Part shown: positions 18,180-27,394 of the stretch, piece by piece | Numbering within the stretch: the stretch's first letter is position 1 | Layout: every line of letters starts with the position of its first letter | Assembly (NCBI RefSeq): GCF_900156695.1 | Contig: NZ_FTOM01000001.1 | Span: forward strand, 124,001 to 188,000 | DNA from: Phaeovulum vinaykumarii | Lineage (GTDB): Bacteria; Pseudomonadota; Alphaproteobacteria; Rhodobacterales; Rhodobacteraceae | DNA: 64,000 bases | Reading direction: 5' to 3' | Position numbers and translations under genes: made by a program | Notes under the pieces: generated by a model | What the model was told of the DNA's origin: nothing | Seen by the model: only the letters and a program-made list of their open reading frames with translations | Databases searched by the model: none

Positions 18180-19775
18180 ATGCTTCACAGCCGCCTGCTT
18201 GCCTCGGCCGCGCTCGGCGCGTTCCTGCTGGGCGCCACCCCCGCCGCGACCTGGGCCGAGACGCCGCCCGACACGCTGATCCAGGCCTGGTCGATCGACG
18301 ACATCATCTCGCTCGATCCCGCCGAGATCTTCGAATTCACCGCCTCCGAGATTACCGGCAACAGCTATGAGACGCTGATCGGCTATGACCCGGCGGATGT
18401 CTCCGACATCTTCGGCAAGGTCGCCGAAAGCTGGACCGTCTCGGAGGATGGCAAGACCATCTCGTTCAAGATCCGCGAGGGGCGCCAGTTCGCCTCGGGC
18501 AACCCGATCACCGCGGAAGACGCGGTCTTCTCGCTGGTGCGCGCGGTCAAGCTGGACAAGTCGCCCGCCTTCATCCTGACCCAGTTCGGTCTGAACGCCG
18601 ACAATGTCGAGGACATGGTGGTCCAGACCGGCCCCTATTCCTTCGACTTCAAGATGGACAAGGCCTATGCGCCGTCGCTCGTGCTCTATTGCCTGACGGC
18701 CACGGTGGCCATGGTGGTGGACAAGAAGCTGGTCATGGAACATGCCCAGAACGGCGATTACGGCTATGAATGGCTCAAGACGAACTACGCCGGTTCGGGG
18801 CCCTTCACCATCCGCGACTGGCGCGCCAACGAAGTTATCGTGATGGAGCGCAACGAGAATTACTCGGGCGAGAAACCGGCGATGGCGCGGGCGATCTATC
18901 GCCACATCCCCGAGACCGCGACCCAGCGGCTGCTGCTTGAACGGGGCGACATCGACATCGCGCGCAACCTGGCGGCCGAGGATATCGCCGCGCTGGAGGG
19001 CAACCCCGACGTCAAGATCGAAAAGGGCGTCAAGGGCTCGATCTATTATCTGGGCCTGAACCAGAAGAACCCCTATCTGTCCAGCCCGCAGGTCCGCCAG
19101 GCGATGAAATGGCTGGTCGATTATGACACGATCGCCAACACCATCATGGCCGGCAAGGTCGAGGTGCACCAGGCGTTCCTGCCCAAGGGCTTCCTGGGCG
19201 CGCTGAACGACACCCCCTTCAGCCTGAACGTTGAAAAGGCCCGCGAATTGCTGGCCGAGGCGGGCTATCCCGACGGCTTCACCGTCACCATGGACACCCG
19301 CAACACCCCCGAGATCACCGCCATGGGCCAGGCGATCCAGCAGACCATGGCCATGGCCGGCATCACGCTCGAGCTGATCCCCGGCGACGGCCAGCAGACG
19401 CTGACCAAGTATCGCGCGCGCAACCACGACATCTACATCGGCCGCTGGGGGCCCGATTACCAGGATCCGCACACCAACGCCGACACCTTTGCCCGCAACC
19501 CGGACAATTCCGATGACGCGGCCTCGAAGCCGCTGGCCTGGCGCAATGCCTGGGAGATCCCCGAGATGACCGCCCGGACCGATGCGGCGGTGCTGGAAGC
19601 CGATCCGGCCAAGCGCGCCGAGATGTATCTCGCGCTTCAGCGCGAGAGTCAGGAGACCTCGCCCTTCGTCATCATGTTCCAGGAGATCGAGGTGTCGGGG
19701 ATGCGCCAGAATGTCGACGGCTTCATCATCGGCCCGTCGTTCAACGACAACTCCTTTGCGCATCTGACGAAATAA
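18180..19775 (+). CDS. Peptide/nickel-type ABC transporter substrate-binding protein
   Basis: 531-residue periplasmic binding protein of the DppA/OppA family (SBP family 5). Signal peptide at residues 1-26 (hydrophobic, cleavage after ATWA). Family blocks: SLDPAEIFEF, PDVSDIFGKVAESWTV-like region, FKIREGRQFASGNPITAEDAVFS and YIGRWGPDYQDPHTNAD near residue 420. ATG at 18180 behind AGAGAGGAAA. First gene of a five-gene importer operon ending in a dipeptidase, which suggests short peptides or N-acyl dipeptides as substrate; the exact ligand is unknown. Confidence 0.92.
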   Translation: MLHSRLLASAALGAFLLGATPAATWAETPPDTLIQAWSIDDIISLDPAEIFEFTASEITGNSYETLIGYDPADVSDIFGKVAESWTVSEDGKTISFKIREGRQFASGNPITAEDAVFSLVRAVKLDKSPAFILTQFGLNADNVEDMVVQTGPYSFDFKMDKAYAPSLVLYCLTATVAMVVDKKLVMEHAQNGDYGYEWLKTNYAGSGPFTIRDWRANEVIVMERNENYSGEKPAMARAIYRHIPETATQRLLLERGDIDIARNLAAEDIAALEGNPDVKIEKGVKGSIYYLGLNQKNPYLSSPQVRQAMKWLVDYDTIANTIMAGKVEVHQAFLPKGFLGALNDTPFSLNVEKARELLAEAGYPDGFTVTMDTRNTPEITAMGQAIQQTMAMAGITLELIPGDGQQTLTKYRARNHDIYIGRWGPDYQDPHTNADTFARNPDNSDDAASKPLAWRNAWEIPEMTARTDAAVLEADPAKRAEMYLALQRESQETSPFVIMFQEIEVSGMRQNVDGFIIGPSFNDNSFAHLTK

Positions 19776-19778
19776 GGC

Positions 19779-20834
19779 ATGCGCACATCGACTTCACGCA
19801 GGGGGCGCCCCGGCGCCCTCTGGCTGGGCCGGGGGGCACGGCTGCTGGGCACCGTGGCCGTGACCTTCCTCGGGCTTTTGCTTGTCACCTTCCTGATCGG
19901 GCGCATCGTGCCCGTCGACCCGGTGCTGGCGGTCGTGGGCGACCGCGCGCCGCAATCGGTCTATGACCGGGTCTATGTCGAACTGGGTCTCGACCGGCCC
20001 TTGTGGGAACAATTCTGGATGTATCTCCAGAAGGTCGCCACGGGGGATTTCGGCACGTCCTTCCTGACCAAGCGCCCGATCGTGGACGACATCGCCCGCG
20101 TCTTTCCCGCGACGGTCGAGCTGGCCACGGTGGCCATCGTGATCGGCACCGCGCTGGGGGTGCCGGCGGGCGTCTGGGCGGCGGTGCGCCAGGGGCGGCT
20201 GGCCGATCAGGTGGTGCGGGTGCTGGGGCTTGTGGGCTATTCCGCGCCGATCTTCTGGCTGGGGCTGCTGGGGCTTCTGGTCTTCTATGCCCGGCTGCAC
20301 TGGGTCGCGGGGCCCGGACGGATCGACATCGCCTATGAATATGCCTTCACGCCGCAGACCGGGTTCTATCTGTGGGACACGGCCGTGCAGGGGGAATGGG
20401 CGGCCTTTCGCAACGTGCTGTCGCATCTGATGCTGCCGGCCGCGCTACTGGGATATTTCTCGATGGCCTATATCTCGCGGATGACGCGCAGCTTCATGCT
20501 GGCCGAGCTGGCGCAGGAATATGTCATCACCGCGCGCGTCAAGGGCGTGCCGGAATGGCGCATCATCTGGGTGCATGCGCTGCGCAATGCCGCGGTGCCG
20601 CTGGTGACGGTGATCGCGCTGTCCTATGCCGGGCTCCTGGAAGGTTCGGTGCTGACCGAGACCGTCTTTGCCTGGCCGGGTCTGGGCCAATATCTGACCA
20701 ACAGCCTCCAGAATGCCGACATGAATGCGGTCCTGGGCGGCACGCTGGTGATCGGAGCGATCTTCGTGGGGCTGAACCTCTTGTCGGACCTGCTCTATAC
20801 CCTTCTTGACCCGCGCGTGCGGAGGCGGTCATGA
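19779..20834 (+). CDS. ABC transporter permease, DppB-like
   Basis: 351-residue inner-membrane permease with about six helices. The N-terminal helix is LLGTVAVTFLGLLLVTFLIG, and the family region VYVELGLDRPLWEQF and GDFGTSFLTKRPI follows it. The EAA-type cytoplasmic loop is YVITARVKGVPEWRIIWVHA near residue 250, where the ATPases dock. It starts three bases after the binding protein stop and overlaps the next permease by four bases. Confidence 0.92.
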   Translation: MRTSTSRRGRPGALWLGRGARLLGTVAVTFLGLLLVTFLIGRIVPVDPVLAVVGDRAPQSVYDRVYVELGLDRPLWEQFWMYLQKVATGDFGTSFLTKRPIVDDIARVFPATVELATVAIVIGTALGVPAGVWAAVRQGRLADQVVRVLGLVGYSAPIFWLGLLGLLVFYARLHWVAGPGRIDIAYEYAFTPQTGFYLWDTAVQGEWAAFRNVLSHLMLPAALLGYFSMAYISRMTRSFMLAELAQEYVITARVKGVPEWRIIWVHALRNAAVPLVTVIALSYAGLLEGSVLTETVFAWPGLGQYLTNSLQNADMNAVLGGTLVIGAIFVGLNLLSDLLYTLLDPRVRRRS

Positions 20835-21736
20835 GCGCGCAGGACTGGCTTTTGTCCGACAGCCCGACCTCGCGCCGGCAGGCCCGCGCGGGTCAGGCCT
20901 ATCGCGTCTGGCTGGCCTTTCGCGGCAATTGGCTGGCGATGGTGGGGCTGGCCATCGTGGGCACGCTGATCGGGGTGGCGGCGCTGGCCGATCTGCTGGC
21001 GCCCTACAACCCGGTGACGGGGGGCGATCTGAACACCCAGCGCCTGTTGCCGCCGCTGTCGCCGGGGCACCTGCTGGGCACCGACGATCTGGCCCGCGAT
21101 ATCCTTTCGCGGCTGATCCACGGCACCCGGCTGACGCTGATGGTGGTGGTGCTGGTCGCGGTGATCGCCACGCCCATCGGCCTTCTGGTCGGCACCACGG
21201 CGGGCTATTTCGGCGGCTGGGTGGACACGGTCCTGATGCGCGCCACCGATATCGTGCTGGCCTTTCCGCGGCTGATCCTGGCGCTGGCCTTCGTGGCCGC
21301 ACTTGGGCCGGGGATCGAGAACGCGATCATCGCCATCGCCATCACCTCGTGGCCGCCCTATGCGCGGCTGGCGCGCGCCGAGACCCTGACCATCCGCGAC
21401 AGCGACTTCATCGCCGCGACGCGGTTGCAGGGGGCCTCCTCGGCGCGGATCATCTGGAAACATGTCGTGCCCTTGTGCATGTCCTCGGTGATCGTGCGGG
21501 TGACGCTCGACATGGCGGGCATCATCCTGACCGCGGCGGGCCTGGGCTTTCTGGGGCTTGGCGCCCAGCCCCCCAGCCCCGAATGGGGCGCCATGATCGC
21601 GGGCGGGCGGCGCTTCCTGATCGACCATTGGTGGGTGGCCACCATGCCCGGCATCGCCATCTTCACCGTGTCGCTGGGCTTCAACCTGCTGGGCGACGGC
21701 TTGCGCGACGTGCTTGATCCGAAGGGGCGCAAATGA
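20831..21736 (+). CDS. ABC transporter permease, DppC-like
   Basis: 301-residue second permease. The cytoplasmic N-terminus contains a WLAFRGNWLAMVGLAI entry helix, then PPLSPGHLLGTDDLARDILS and HGTRLTLMVVV typical of the DppC half. The EAA loop is FIAATRLQGASSARIIWKHV near residue 195. GLGAQPPSPEWGAMIA is a family hallmark. It overlaps both neighbours by four bases. Confidence 0.92.
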   Translation: MSAQDWLLSDSPTSRRQARAGQAYRVWLAFRGNWLAMVGLAIVGTLIGVAALADLLAPYNPVTGGDLNTQRLLPPLSPGHLLGTDDLARDILSRLIHGTRLTLMVVVLVAVIATPIGLLVGTTAGYFGGWVDTVLMRATDIVLAFPRLILALAFVAALGPGIENAIIAIAITSWPPYARLARAETLTIRDSDFIAATRLQGASSARIIWKHVVPLCMSSVIVRVTLDMAGIILTAAGLGFLGLGAQPPSPEWGAMIAGGRRFLIDHWWVATMPGIAIFTVSLGFNLLGDGLRDVLDPKGRK

Positions 21737-22566
21737 CCCTGCTTTCCGTGGAAAACCTCCGCGTGCGCTTTCCCACCCGGCAGGGCCCGGCCGAGGTGGT
21801 GCGCGGCGTCTCCTTCACCCTGGGGCGCGAGCGTCTGGGCATTGTCGGCGAATCCGGGTCGGGCAAGTCGCAGACCGGGCGCGCGCTTCTCGGGCTGACC
21901 CCGCCGCCGGGCGAGGCCCGCGCCGACCGGCTGGAGTTCGACGGCATCGACCTGCGCCGCGCCTCGGCCCGGCAATGGCGGGGGCTGCGCGGCCGGCGCC
22001 TGTCGATGGTGATGCAGGACCCCAAGTTCTCGCTCAACCCGGTGATGCCGATCGGCCGGCAGCTGATGGAGACCCTGCGCAGTCACGGCACGGCGCGGCG
22101 CGACGCGCAGACCCGCGCGCTCGAGATGCTGGAGGCGGTGCAGATCCGCGACCCCGAGCGCGTGTTCCGCGCCTATCCGCACGAGGTCTCGGGCGGCATG
22201 GGCCAGCGCGCCATGATCGCCATGATGCTGGTCTCGGAACCCGACCTCCTGATCGCGGACGAGCCGACCTCGGCGCTCGATGTCACGATCCAGATCGAGG
22301 TCTTGCGCATCCTTGACCGGCTGGTGCGCGAGCGCGGCATGGGGCTGATCTTCATCAGCCACGACCTGCGGCTGGTGTCGTCGTTCTGCGACCGGGTGCT
22401 GGTGATGTATGCCGGCCGCGTGGTCGAGGAACTGGCCGCCGCAGATCTGGCCGCGGCGCGCCATCCCTATACGCGCGGGCTTCTGGAATGCCTGCCGCGC
22501 ATCGACGGCGACCGCGGCCCCCTTCCCACCCTTGAACGCGACGAGGCCTGGGCCCGCGAATGCTAG
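21733..22566 (+). CDS. ABC transporter ATPase, DppD-like
   Basis: 277-residue nucleotide-binding subunit. Walker A GESGSGKSQTGR (residues 38-49, with Gln after the Ser), signature VSGGMGQRAMIAMML instead of the usual LSGGQ, Walker B DLLIADEPTSALD and switch His in FISHDLRLV. The C-terminal oligopeptide-transporter extension HPYTRGLLECLPRIDG is present, although short. It pairs with the DppF-like ATPase, which overlaps it by seven bases. Confidence 0.92.
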   Translation: MTLLSVENLRVRFPTRQGPAEVVRGVSFTLGRERLGIVGESGSGKSQTGRALLGLTPPPGEARADRLEFDGIDLRRASARQWRGLRGRRLSMVMQDPKFSLNPVMPIGRQLMETLRSHGTARRDAQTRALEMLEAVQIRDPERVFRAYPHEVSGGMGQRAMIAMMLVSEPDLLIADEPTSALDVTIQIEVLRILDRLVRERGMGLIFISHDLRLVSSFCDRVLVMYAGRVVEELAAADLAAARHPYTRGLLECLPRIDGDRGPLPTLERDEAWAREC

Positions 22567-23318
22567 AGATCGAGAACCTCGAGGTCACCTTCAGCGCCCG
22601 CGGGCAGGATGTGCAGGCGGTGCGCGGCCTGTCGCTGGCCGTGGCGCCGGGCGAAAGCTACGGCATCGTGGGCGAATCCGGGTCGGGCAAATCCACCGTG
22701 CTGCGCGCGATCTGCGGGCTGGCGCCGGTCACGGGCGGCCAGATCGTGCTGGGCGGGCGCCCCCTGCCCCGCCGGCGCGACGCGGCCTTCTACCGCCACG
22801 TGCAGATGGTGTTCCAGGATCCCTATGCGTCGCTGCATCCGCGTCACACGGTCGATGCCGTGCTGTCCGAGCCGCTGGCGATCCAGGGCTTTGACGACCG
22901 CGACGCCCGCATCGCCCGCGCGCTCGACGAGGTGGGCCTGGGCGCGGGTTTCCGCTTTCGCTATCCCCACCAATTGTCGGGCGGCCAGCGTCAGCGCGTG
23001 GCGGTGGCGCGCGCGCTGATCCTCGAGCCCGAACTGGTGCTTCTGGACGAGCCGACCTCGGCGCTCGATGCCTCGATCCAGGCCGAGGTGCTGAACCTGC
23101 TCGACCGGCTGCGGCACGAACGCGGGCTGACCTATGTGCTGGTGTCGCACGATCTTGCGGTGGTCTCGCACATGTGCGACCGGCTGCTGGTGATGCAGCA
23201 CGGCCAGGCGGTCGAGGAGCTGACCCGCGCCGATCTGCGCGCCCGCGCCGCCACCACCGATTACACCCGCCGCCTTCTGGAGGCATCCGAAGGCTATCGT
23301 CCGGAGACCCAGCCATGA
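22560..23318 (+). CDS. ABC transporter ATPase, DppF-like
   Basis: 252-residue second ATPase with canonical motifs: Walker A GESGSGKSTVLRA, Q-loop MVFQDPYASLHPR, signature LSGGQRQRVAVARAL, Walker B LVLLDEPTSALD and switch VSHDLAVVSHM. The C-terminal extension is short (TTDYTRRLLEASEGY). It overlaps the DppD-like gene by seven bases and its TGA overlaps the dipeptidase ATG. Confidence 0.92.
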   Translation: MLEIENLEVTFSARGQDVQAVRGLSLAVAPGESYGIVGESGSGKSTVLRAICGLAPVTGGQIVLGGRPLPRRRDAAFYRHVQMVFQDPYASLHPRHTVDAVLSEPLAIQGFDDRDARIARALDEVGLGAGFRFRYPHQLSGGQRQRVAVARALILEPELVLLDEPTSALDASIQAEVLNLLDRLRHERGLTYVLVSHDLAVVSHMCDRLLVMQHGQAVEELTRADLRARAATTDYTRRLLEASEGYRPETQP

Positions 23319-24364
23319 CCCCCGTGTTCGACGGTCACAACGACTTCCTGCTGCGCCTTCTGCGCGACCCCGCCCGGCGCGAGGACATCTGGCTGACCGG
23401 CGAAGGCAAGGGCCATCTGGACCTGCCGCGCATGCGCAAGGGCGGTTTTGCCGGGGGCTTCTTTGCCGTCTATATCCCCTCGCCCCAGCCCGAGGGCGTC
23501 GATCTCGACGATCTGATGGCGCATCCGCCCTATGCGCTGCCGCTGCCCGATCCGGTGCCCCTGCCCGAGGCCCAGCCCGTGGCCGCGGCGATGATCGGCC
23601 ATCTGATGTGGATGGAGCGCACCGGCACGCTGTCGATCTGCCGCAGCGTGGCCGAGATCCGCGCCGCCATGGCCGCCGGGCGCATCGCCGCCGTTCTGCA
23701 CATGGAGGGCGCCGAGGCCATCGGCCCCGATCTCGACGCGCTGCATCTGTGGCATGCGGCGGGGCTGCGCTCGCTCGGGCCGGTCTGGTCGCGCCCGACC
23801 GCCTTTGGCCACGGCGTGCCCTTCGCCTTTCCCGCAAGCCCCGACACCGGCGACGGGCTGAGTGCCGCGGGCAAGTCCCTGGTGCGCGAATGCAACCGGC
23901 TGCGGATCATGCTTGACCTCAGCCACCTGAACGAAAAGGGCTTTGACGACATCGCGCGGCTGTCCACGGCGCCCTTGGTGGCCACCCATTCGAACGCCCA
24001 TGCCGTCACCCCGTCGGCGCGCAACCTGACCGACCGGCAGCTCGACATCATCCGCGACAGCGGCGGCATGGTGGGGCTGAACTTTGCCACCGTCTTCCTG
24101 GCCGCCGATGGCCGGCAGGAGGCCTTCACCGGCTGGGATCCGGTGCTGCGCCATCTCGACCACCTGATCGCGCGGCTGGGCGAAGATCACGTGGGCTTCG
24201 GCTCGGACTTCGACGGCGCCACCATCCCCGCCGATCTGGGCGATGTGGCGGGGCTCCCGCGGCTTCTGCGCGCGCTCGAGAAACACGGCTATGACAGCAC
24301 GCTGATCGAGAAGCTGGCGCATCGCAACTGGCTGGCGGTGCTGGAACGGACCTGGGGGGGCTAG
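23315..24364 (+). CDS. Membrane dipeptidase-type metallopeptidase (M19)
   Basis: 349-residue zinc dipeptidase of the renal-dipeptidase family, which cleaves dipeptides including those with a D-residue or dehydro residue. Metal ligands match the family in identity and spacing: His8 and Asp10 (DGHND), Glu131 (HMEGAEA), His204 (LDLSHLN) and His225 (ATHSNAH). No signal peptide is visible, so it probably acts in the cytoplasm on imported dipeptides. Translationally coupled to the importer by ATGA, which fits uptake then hydrolysis. Confidence 0.9.
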   Translation: MTPVFDGHNDFLLRLLRDPARREDIWLTGEGKGHLDLPRMRKGGFAGGFFAVYIPSPQPEGVDLDDLMAHPPYALPLPDPVPLPEAQPVAAAMIGHLMWMERTGTLSICRSVAEIRAAMAAGRIAAVLHMEGAEAIGPDLDALHLWHAAGLRSLGPVWSRPTAFGHGVPFAFPASPDTGDGLSAAGKSLVRECNRLRIMLDLSHLNEKGFDDIARLSTAPLVATHSNAHAVTPSARNLTDRQLDIIRDSGGMVGLNFATVFLAADGRQEAFTGWDPVLRHLDHLIARLGEDHVGFGSDFDGATIPADLGDVAGLPRLLRALEKHGYDSTLIEKLAHRNWLAVLERTWGG

Positions 24365-24453
24365 AGGCGGGCCCCCGCTCAGGCGAAACGTTCAAAGGCC
24401 ACGACCCCGCCCTTCGAGGCGGTGACCGAATAGACGAAGCCTGCGTCCAGAAG

Positions 24454-25083
24454 CTAGCGAAACATCCGCGCCATGCCCGCCGCGCCGTATCTGTCGGGGT
24501 GCAGCTCCAGAATGAGAAGACGCAGATCGTCGGGCAGCGGCCCGGCCAGAAGGTCAAGCTCGGCCCCTTCGATATCGGCCACGATCACGCTGGGCGCATG
24601 ACGCGCGATCAGCGCCCCGATCCGCAGCGCCGGCACGGTCTCGATCCGCCCGGCGCGCGGTGCCGCCCCCGACACGCCCCCCGACACGCCCCCCTCTGGC
24701 GCGATCCCCGAGGCCCAGAAGGCCGGCCGGCACAGGAAGGCCACGGTCTCGGGCGCGAAATCATCGGGCACGACCGCGCCCCACAGGATCTCGGTTCCGA
24801 CAATTCCATTGGTGGCCAGATTGGCGCGCGCGGCCTCGACCATCTGCGCGCCGGCCTCGACCGCCAGCACCTGCGCCCCGCCCAGGCTGCGCGCCGCCAG
24901 CGTGGTGATGAAACCCGCGCCCGCGCCCAGCTCCAGCACCCGGTCGCCGGGGCGCAGATGCGCCTTGAGAAGCTCGGCCTCGCGCGCCTCGTAATAGCCG
25001 CCCTCGAGCGCCTTGCGCAGATGCCCCGTCAGCCCGTCGTCCGGCACGTCGAGCGTGACCCCGCGAATGCTGAAACGCGCCAC
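24454..25083 (-). CDS. FkbM-family methyltransferase, C-terminus cut by an amber codon
   Basis: SAM-dependent methyltransferase of the FkbM group. Motif I is [17 protein letters not shown], followed by [10 protein letters not shown], and the later [15 protein letters not shown] segment. GTG at 25083 is chosen because AAAGGGGGG lies just upstream; an in-frame ATG at 25116 is the alternative. TAG at 24454-24456 ends the frame after RMFR, but the same frame continues as [16 protein letters not shown] and on to a TGA at 24379-24381. That reads like the natural tail, so the protein is probably 25 residues short. Activity is uncertain. Convergent with the dipeptidase gene. Confidence 0.7.
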   Translation of the reverse strand: MARFSIRGVTLDVPDDGLTGHLRKALEGGYYEAREAELLKAHLRPGDRVLELGAGAGFITTLAARSLGGAQVLAVEAGAQMVEAARANLATNGIVGTEILWGAVVPDDFAPETVAFLCRPAFWASGIAPEGGVSGGVSGAAPRAGRIETVPALRIGALIARHAPSVIVADIEGAELDLLAGPLPDDLRLLILELHPDRYGAAGMARMFR

Positions 25084-25203
25084 ATCGCCCCCCTTTGTCC
25101 GCCGCGCCGGTTGCATCGCGCCGGCCCCTCGCCTATCCCTCGCACCGATGCGCGGGGCCTGGCAAGCCCCGCCGCGGCAACGGGGACGGAAACGGGGGCG
25201 GCG

Positions 25204-25950
25204 ATGAAACTCTTTGTCGGTCTGGGCAATCCGGGCGCGCAATATGCCGGCAACCGCCACAACATCGGCTTCATGGCGCTGGACCGCATCGCCGAGGATC
25301 ACGGCTTCACCCCCTGGCGCGCGCGCTTTCAGGGGCTGGTCGCCGAAGGCCGGCTGGGCGTGGAAAAGGTGGTCGCGCTCAAGCCGCAGACCTTCATGAA
25401 CCTGTCGGGCCAGTCGGTGGGCGAGGCGATGCGCTTCTGGAAGATCGCCCCCGAGGATGTCGTGGTCTTTCACGACGAACTGGACCTGCCCCCCTTCCGC
25501 GTGCGCCTCAAGACGGGCGGCGGGCACGCTGGGCACAACGGCCTGCGCTCGATCGCGGAACATGGCGGCGCGGCAGCGCAGCGCGTGCGTCTGGGGATCG
25601 GCCATCCGGGCGAGAAGTCCCGCGTGACCGGCCATGTTCTGGGCGATTTCGCCAAGGCCGAGCGCGCCGATCTCGAGGCCCTTCTCGACGCCATCGCCAA
25701 GGCCGCGCCCGATCTGGCCGCGGGCCAGGGCGCGCGCTTCATCGCCGCGCTGCCGGGCCACGAGAAGGCCCCGAAGAAACCGAAGCCCGAGAAGGCCGCG
25801 CACCCTGCGGCGGAGGCGACGCCCGAGGCCAAGCCTGATGCCCCGCCACAGCCTGACGCCCCGGCCCAGCCCGACGCCAAACCCGAGCCCGAGGCGCTGT
25901 CGCCCCTTGCCCGACTGGCCGCGCATTTCTCGAAGACGGGGCGGGAATGA
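25204..25950 (+). CDS. pth: Peptidyl-tRNA hydrolase with Ala/Pro-rich tail
   Basis: 248-residue enzyme that releases peptides from peptidyl-tRNA. The conserved start is [20 protein letters not shown] with the catalytic His19, followed by [20 protein letters not shown] and [13 protein letters not shown]. Residues 1-190 make the normal enzyme. About 58 further residues are Ala/Pro/Lys/Glu-rich, an extension common in Rhodobacteraceae and of unknown role. Its stop overlaps the amidase start. Confidence 0.93.
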   Translation: MKLFVGLGNPGAQYAGNRHNIGFMALDRIAEDHGFTPWRARFQGLVAEGRLGVEKVVALKPQTFMNLSGQSVGEAMRFWKIAPEDVVVFHDELDLPPFRVRLKTGGGHAGHNGLRSIAEHGGAAAQRVRLGIGHPGEKSRVTGHVLGDFAKAERADLEALLDAIAKAAPDLAAGQGARFIAALPGHEKAPKKPKPEKAAHPAAEATPEAKPDAPPQPDAPAQPDAKPEPEALSPLARLAAHFSKTGRE

Positions 25951-27365
25951 TCGCCGAATATCCCCGCATGGACGGGATCGCGCTGGCCGAGGCCGTGGCG
26001 CAGGGCGAGGTCACGCCCGACGCGCTTCTTGATGCGGCGCTTCAGCAGGTGGCGCGCTGGAACCCGCATCTGAACGCCGTGGTTCTTATACGCGAGGAGG
26101 TCGCCCGCGCCCAGATCCGCGCGGGCCTGGCGCAGGGCCCGCTGTGGGGTGTGCCGACGCTCCTGAAGGATCTGGGCGCCGAGGCGCGCGACCTGCCCGC
26201 CCATTGCGGCTCGCGCGCGCTGATGAACACCACCTGGCCCGCCGACAGCGAGATCCTGATCCGCATGAAGGCCGCGGGGCTGGTGCCCTTCGGGCGCACC
26301 ACCGCCCCCGAGGGCGGGATCGGCGTGACCACCGAGGCCGCCGTCCATGGCGGGCCGACGCGCAACCCCTGGGATCTGACGCGTTCGCCGGGGGGGTCGT
26401 CGGGGGGCGCGGCGGCGGCGGTCGCGGCCGGTATCGTGCCGGTGGCGCATGGCTCGGACGGGGGCGGCTCGCTGCGCATTCCGGCGGCGGCCTGCGGGAT
26501 CTTCGCGCTCAAGCCGACCCGTGCGCGGATGCCCGACGGCCCCTTCGCCGGCGAGGCCTGGGCCGGCATGGCGACCGAAGGGTTCGTGTCGCGCAGCGTG
26601 CGCGACACGGCCGCGGCGCTTGATGCCTGCGCCGGCGCGGATCCGGGCGCGCCCTATTGGGCGCCGCCGCTGGGCGCGGGCTTTCGCGCCGCCATTGCCC
26701 GCCCGCCGCGGCGGCTGCGCATCGCGCTCTGCGACACCACCTATACCGGCGCGCCGATCGACCCGGCGCTGGCCGAGGCCACCCGCGCCGCGGGCCGCCT
26801 GCTTGCCGATCTGGGCCACCATGTGGCGCCCGCCCGGCCCACGGCCGATTTCGACGCCATGCTGCGCGCCTGGACCGACATCGTGGCCTGCGGCACCGCG
26901 CAATGGGTCCGCACAAGCCCCGCGCCCGACCGGATCGAGCCGCTGGCGGCCAGTGCGGTGGCCCATGCCGCACGCCTCTCGGGGGCGGATTATCTTGATG
27001 CGCTGGATCAGGTGCATGCCTTCGGGCGGCAGATGGCGGCCTTCTTCACCGACTGGGACATTCTCCTGTCCACGACGCTGGCCGAGCCGCCTGCGCTTCT
27101 GGGCCGATTTGACCATTCCTGCGCGGATTACCTGCATTACCGGCATGGTCCGGGCATGTGTTTTGACTTTTCGCCATATTGCGCCGCGTTCAATGCCTCG
27201 GGGCAGCCGGCGGCTTCGGTGCCGCTCTATCAGGGCGCGGACGGGCTGCCGATCGGCATCCATCTGGGCGCGCGCTTTGGCGCCGACGAGGAATTGATCG
27301 CGCTTTGTGCCGAGCTGGAAGCCGCCCTGCCCTGGGCCGACCGGCGTCCGCCCCTCCCCGCCTGA
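25947..27365 (+). CDS. Amidase-signature family hydrolase
   Basis: 472-residue amidase. The Ser-cisSer-Lys triad is visible: Lys in [12 protein letters not shown] (near residue 74), cis-Ser in [16 protein letters not shown] (near 150) and the nucleophile in [14 protein letters not shown] (near 174). Family members hydrolyse amides such as 6-aminohexanoate dimers, acylamides or Glu-tRNA precursors. GatA is unlikely, as gatB and gatC are absent here. It overlaps pth by four bases (ATGA). Convergent with the radical SAM gene. Substrate unknown. Confidence 0.88.
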   Translation: MIAEYPRMDGIALAEAVAQGEVTPDALLDAALQQVARWNPHLNAVVLIREEVARAQIRAGLAQGPLWGVPTLLKDLGAEARDLPAHCGSRALMNTTWPADSEILIRMKAAGLVPFGRTTAPEGGIGVTTEAAVHGGPTRNPWDLTRSPGGSSGGAAAAVAAGIVPVAHGSDGGGSLRIPAAACGIFALKPTRARMPDGPFAGEAWAGMATEGFVSRSVRDTAAALDACAGADPGAPYWAPPLGAGFRAAIARPPRRLRIALCDTTYTGAPIDPALAEATRAAGRLLADLGHHVAPARPTADFDAMLRAWTDIVACGTAQWVRTSPAPDRIEPLAASAVAHAARLSGADYLDALDQVHAFGRQMAAFFTDWDILLSTTLAEPPALLGRFDHSCADYLHYRHGPGMCFDFSPYCAAFNASGQPAASVPLYQGADGLPIGIHLGARFGADEELIALCAELEAALPWADRRPPLPA

Positions 27366-27394
27366 GGCCAAGCGCAATCAGGGGCCCCACCGGA

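Noticed and set aside
25947-27365. The amidase as part of the RiPP candidate locus
   Set aside because: It is convergent with the radical SAM gene and translationally coupled to pth, so its neighbourhood tie is to pth.
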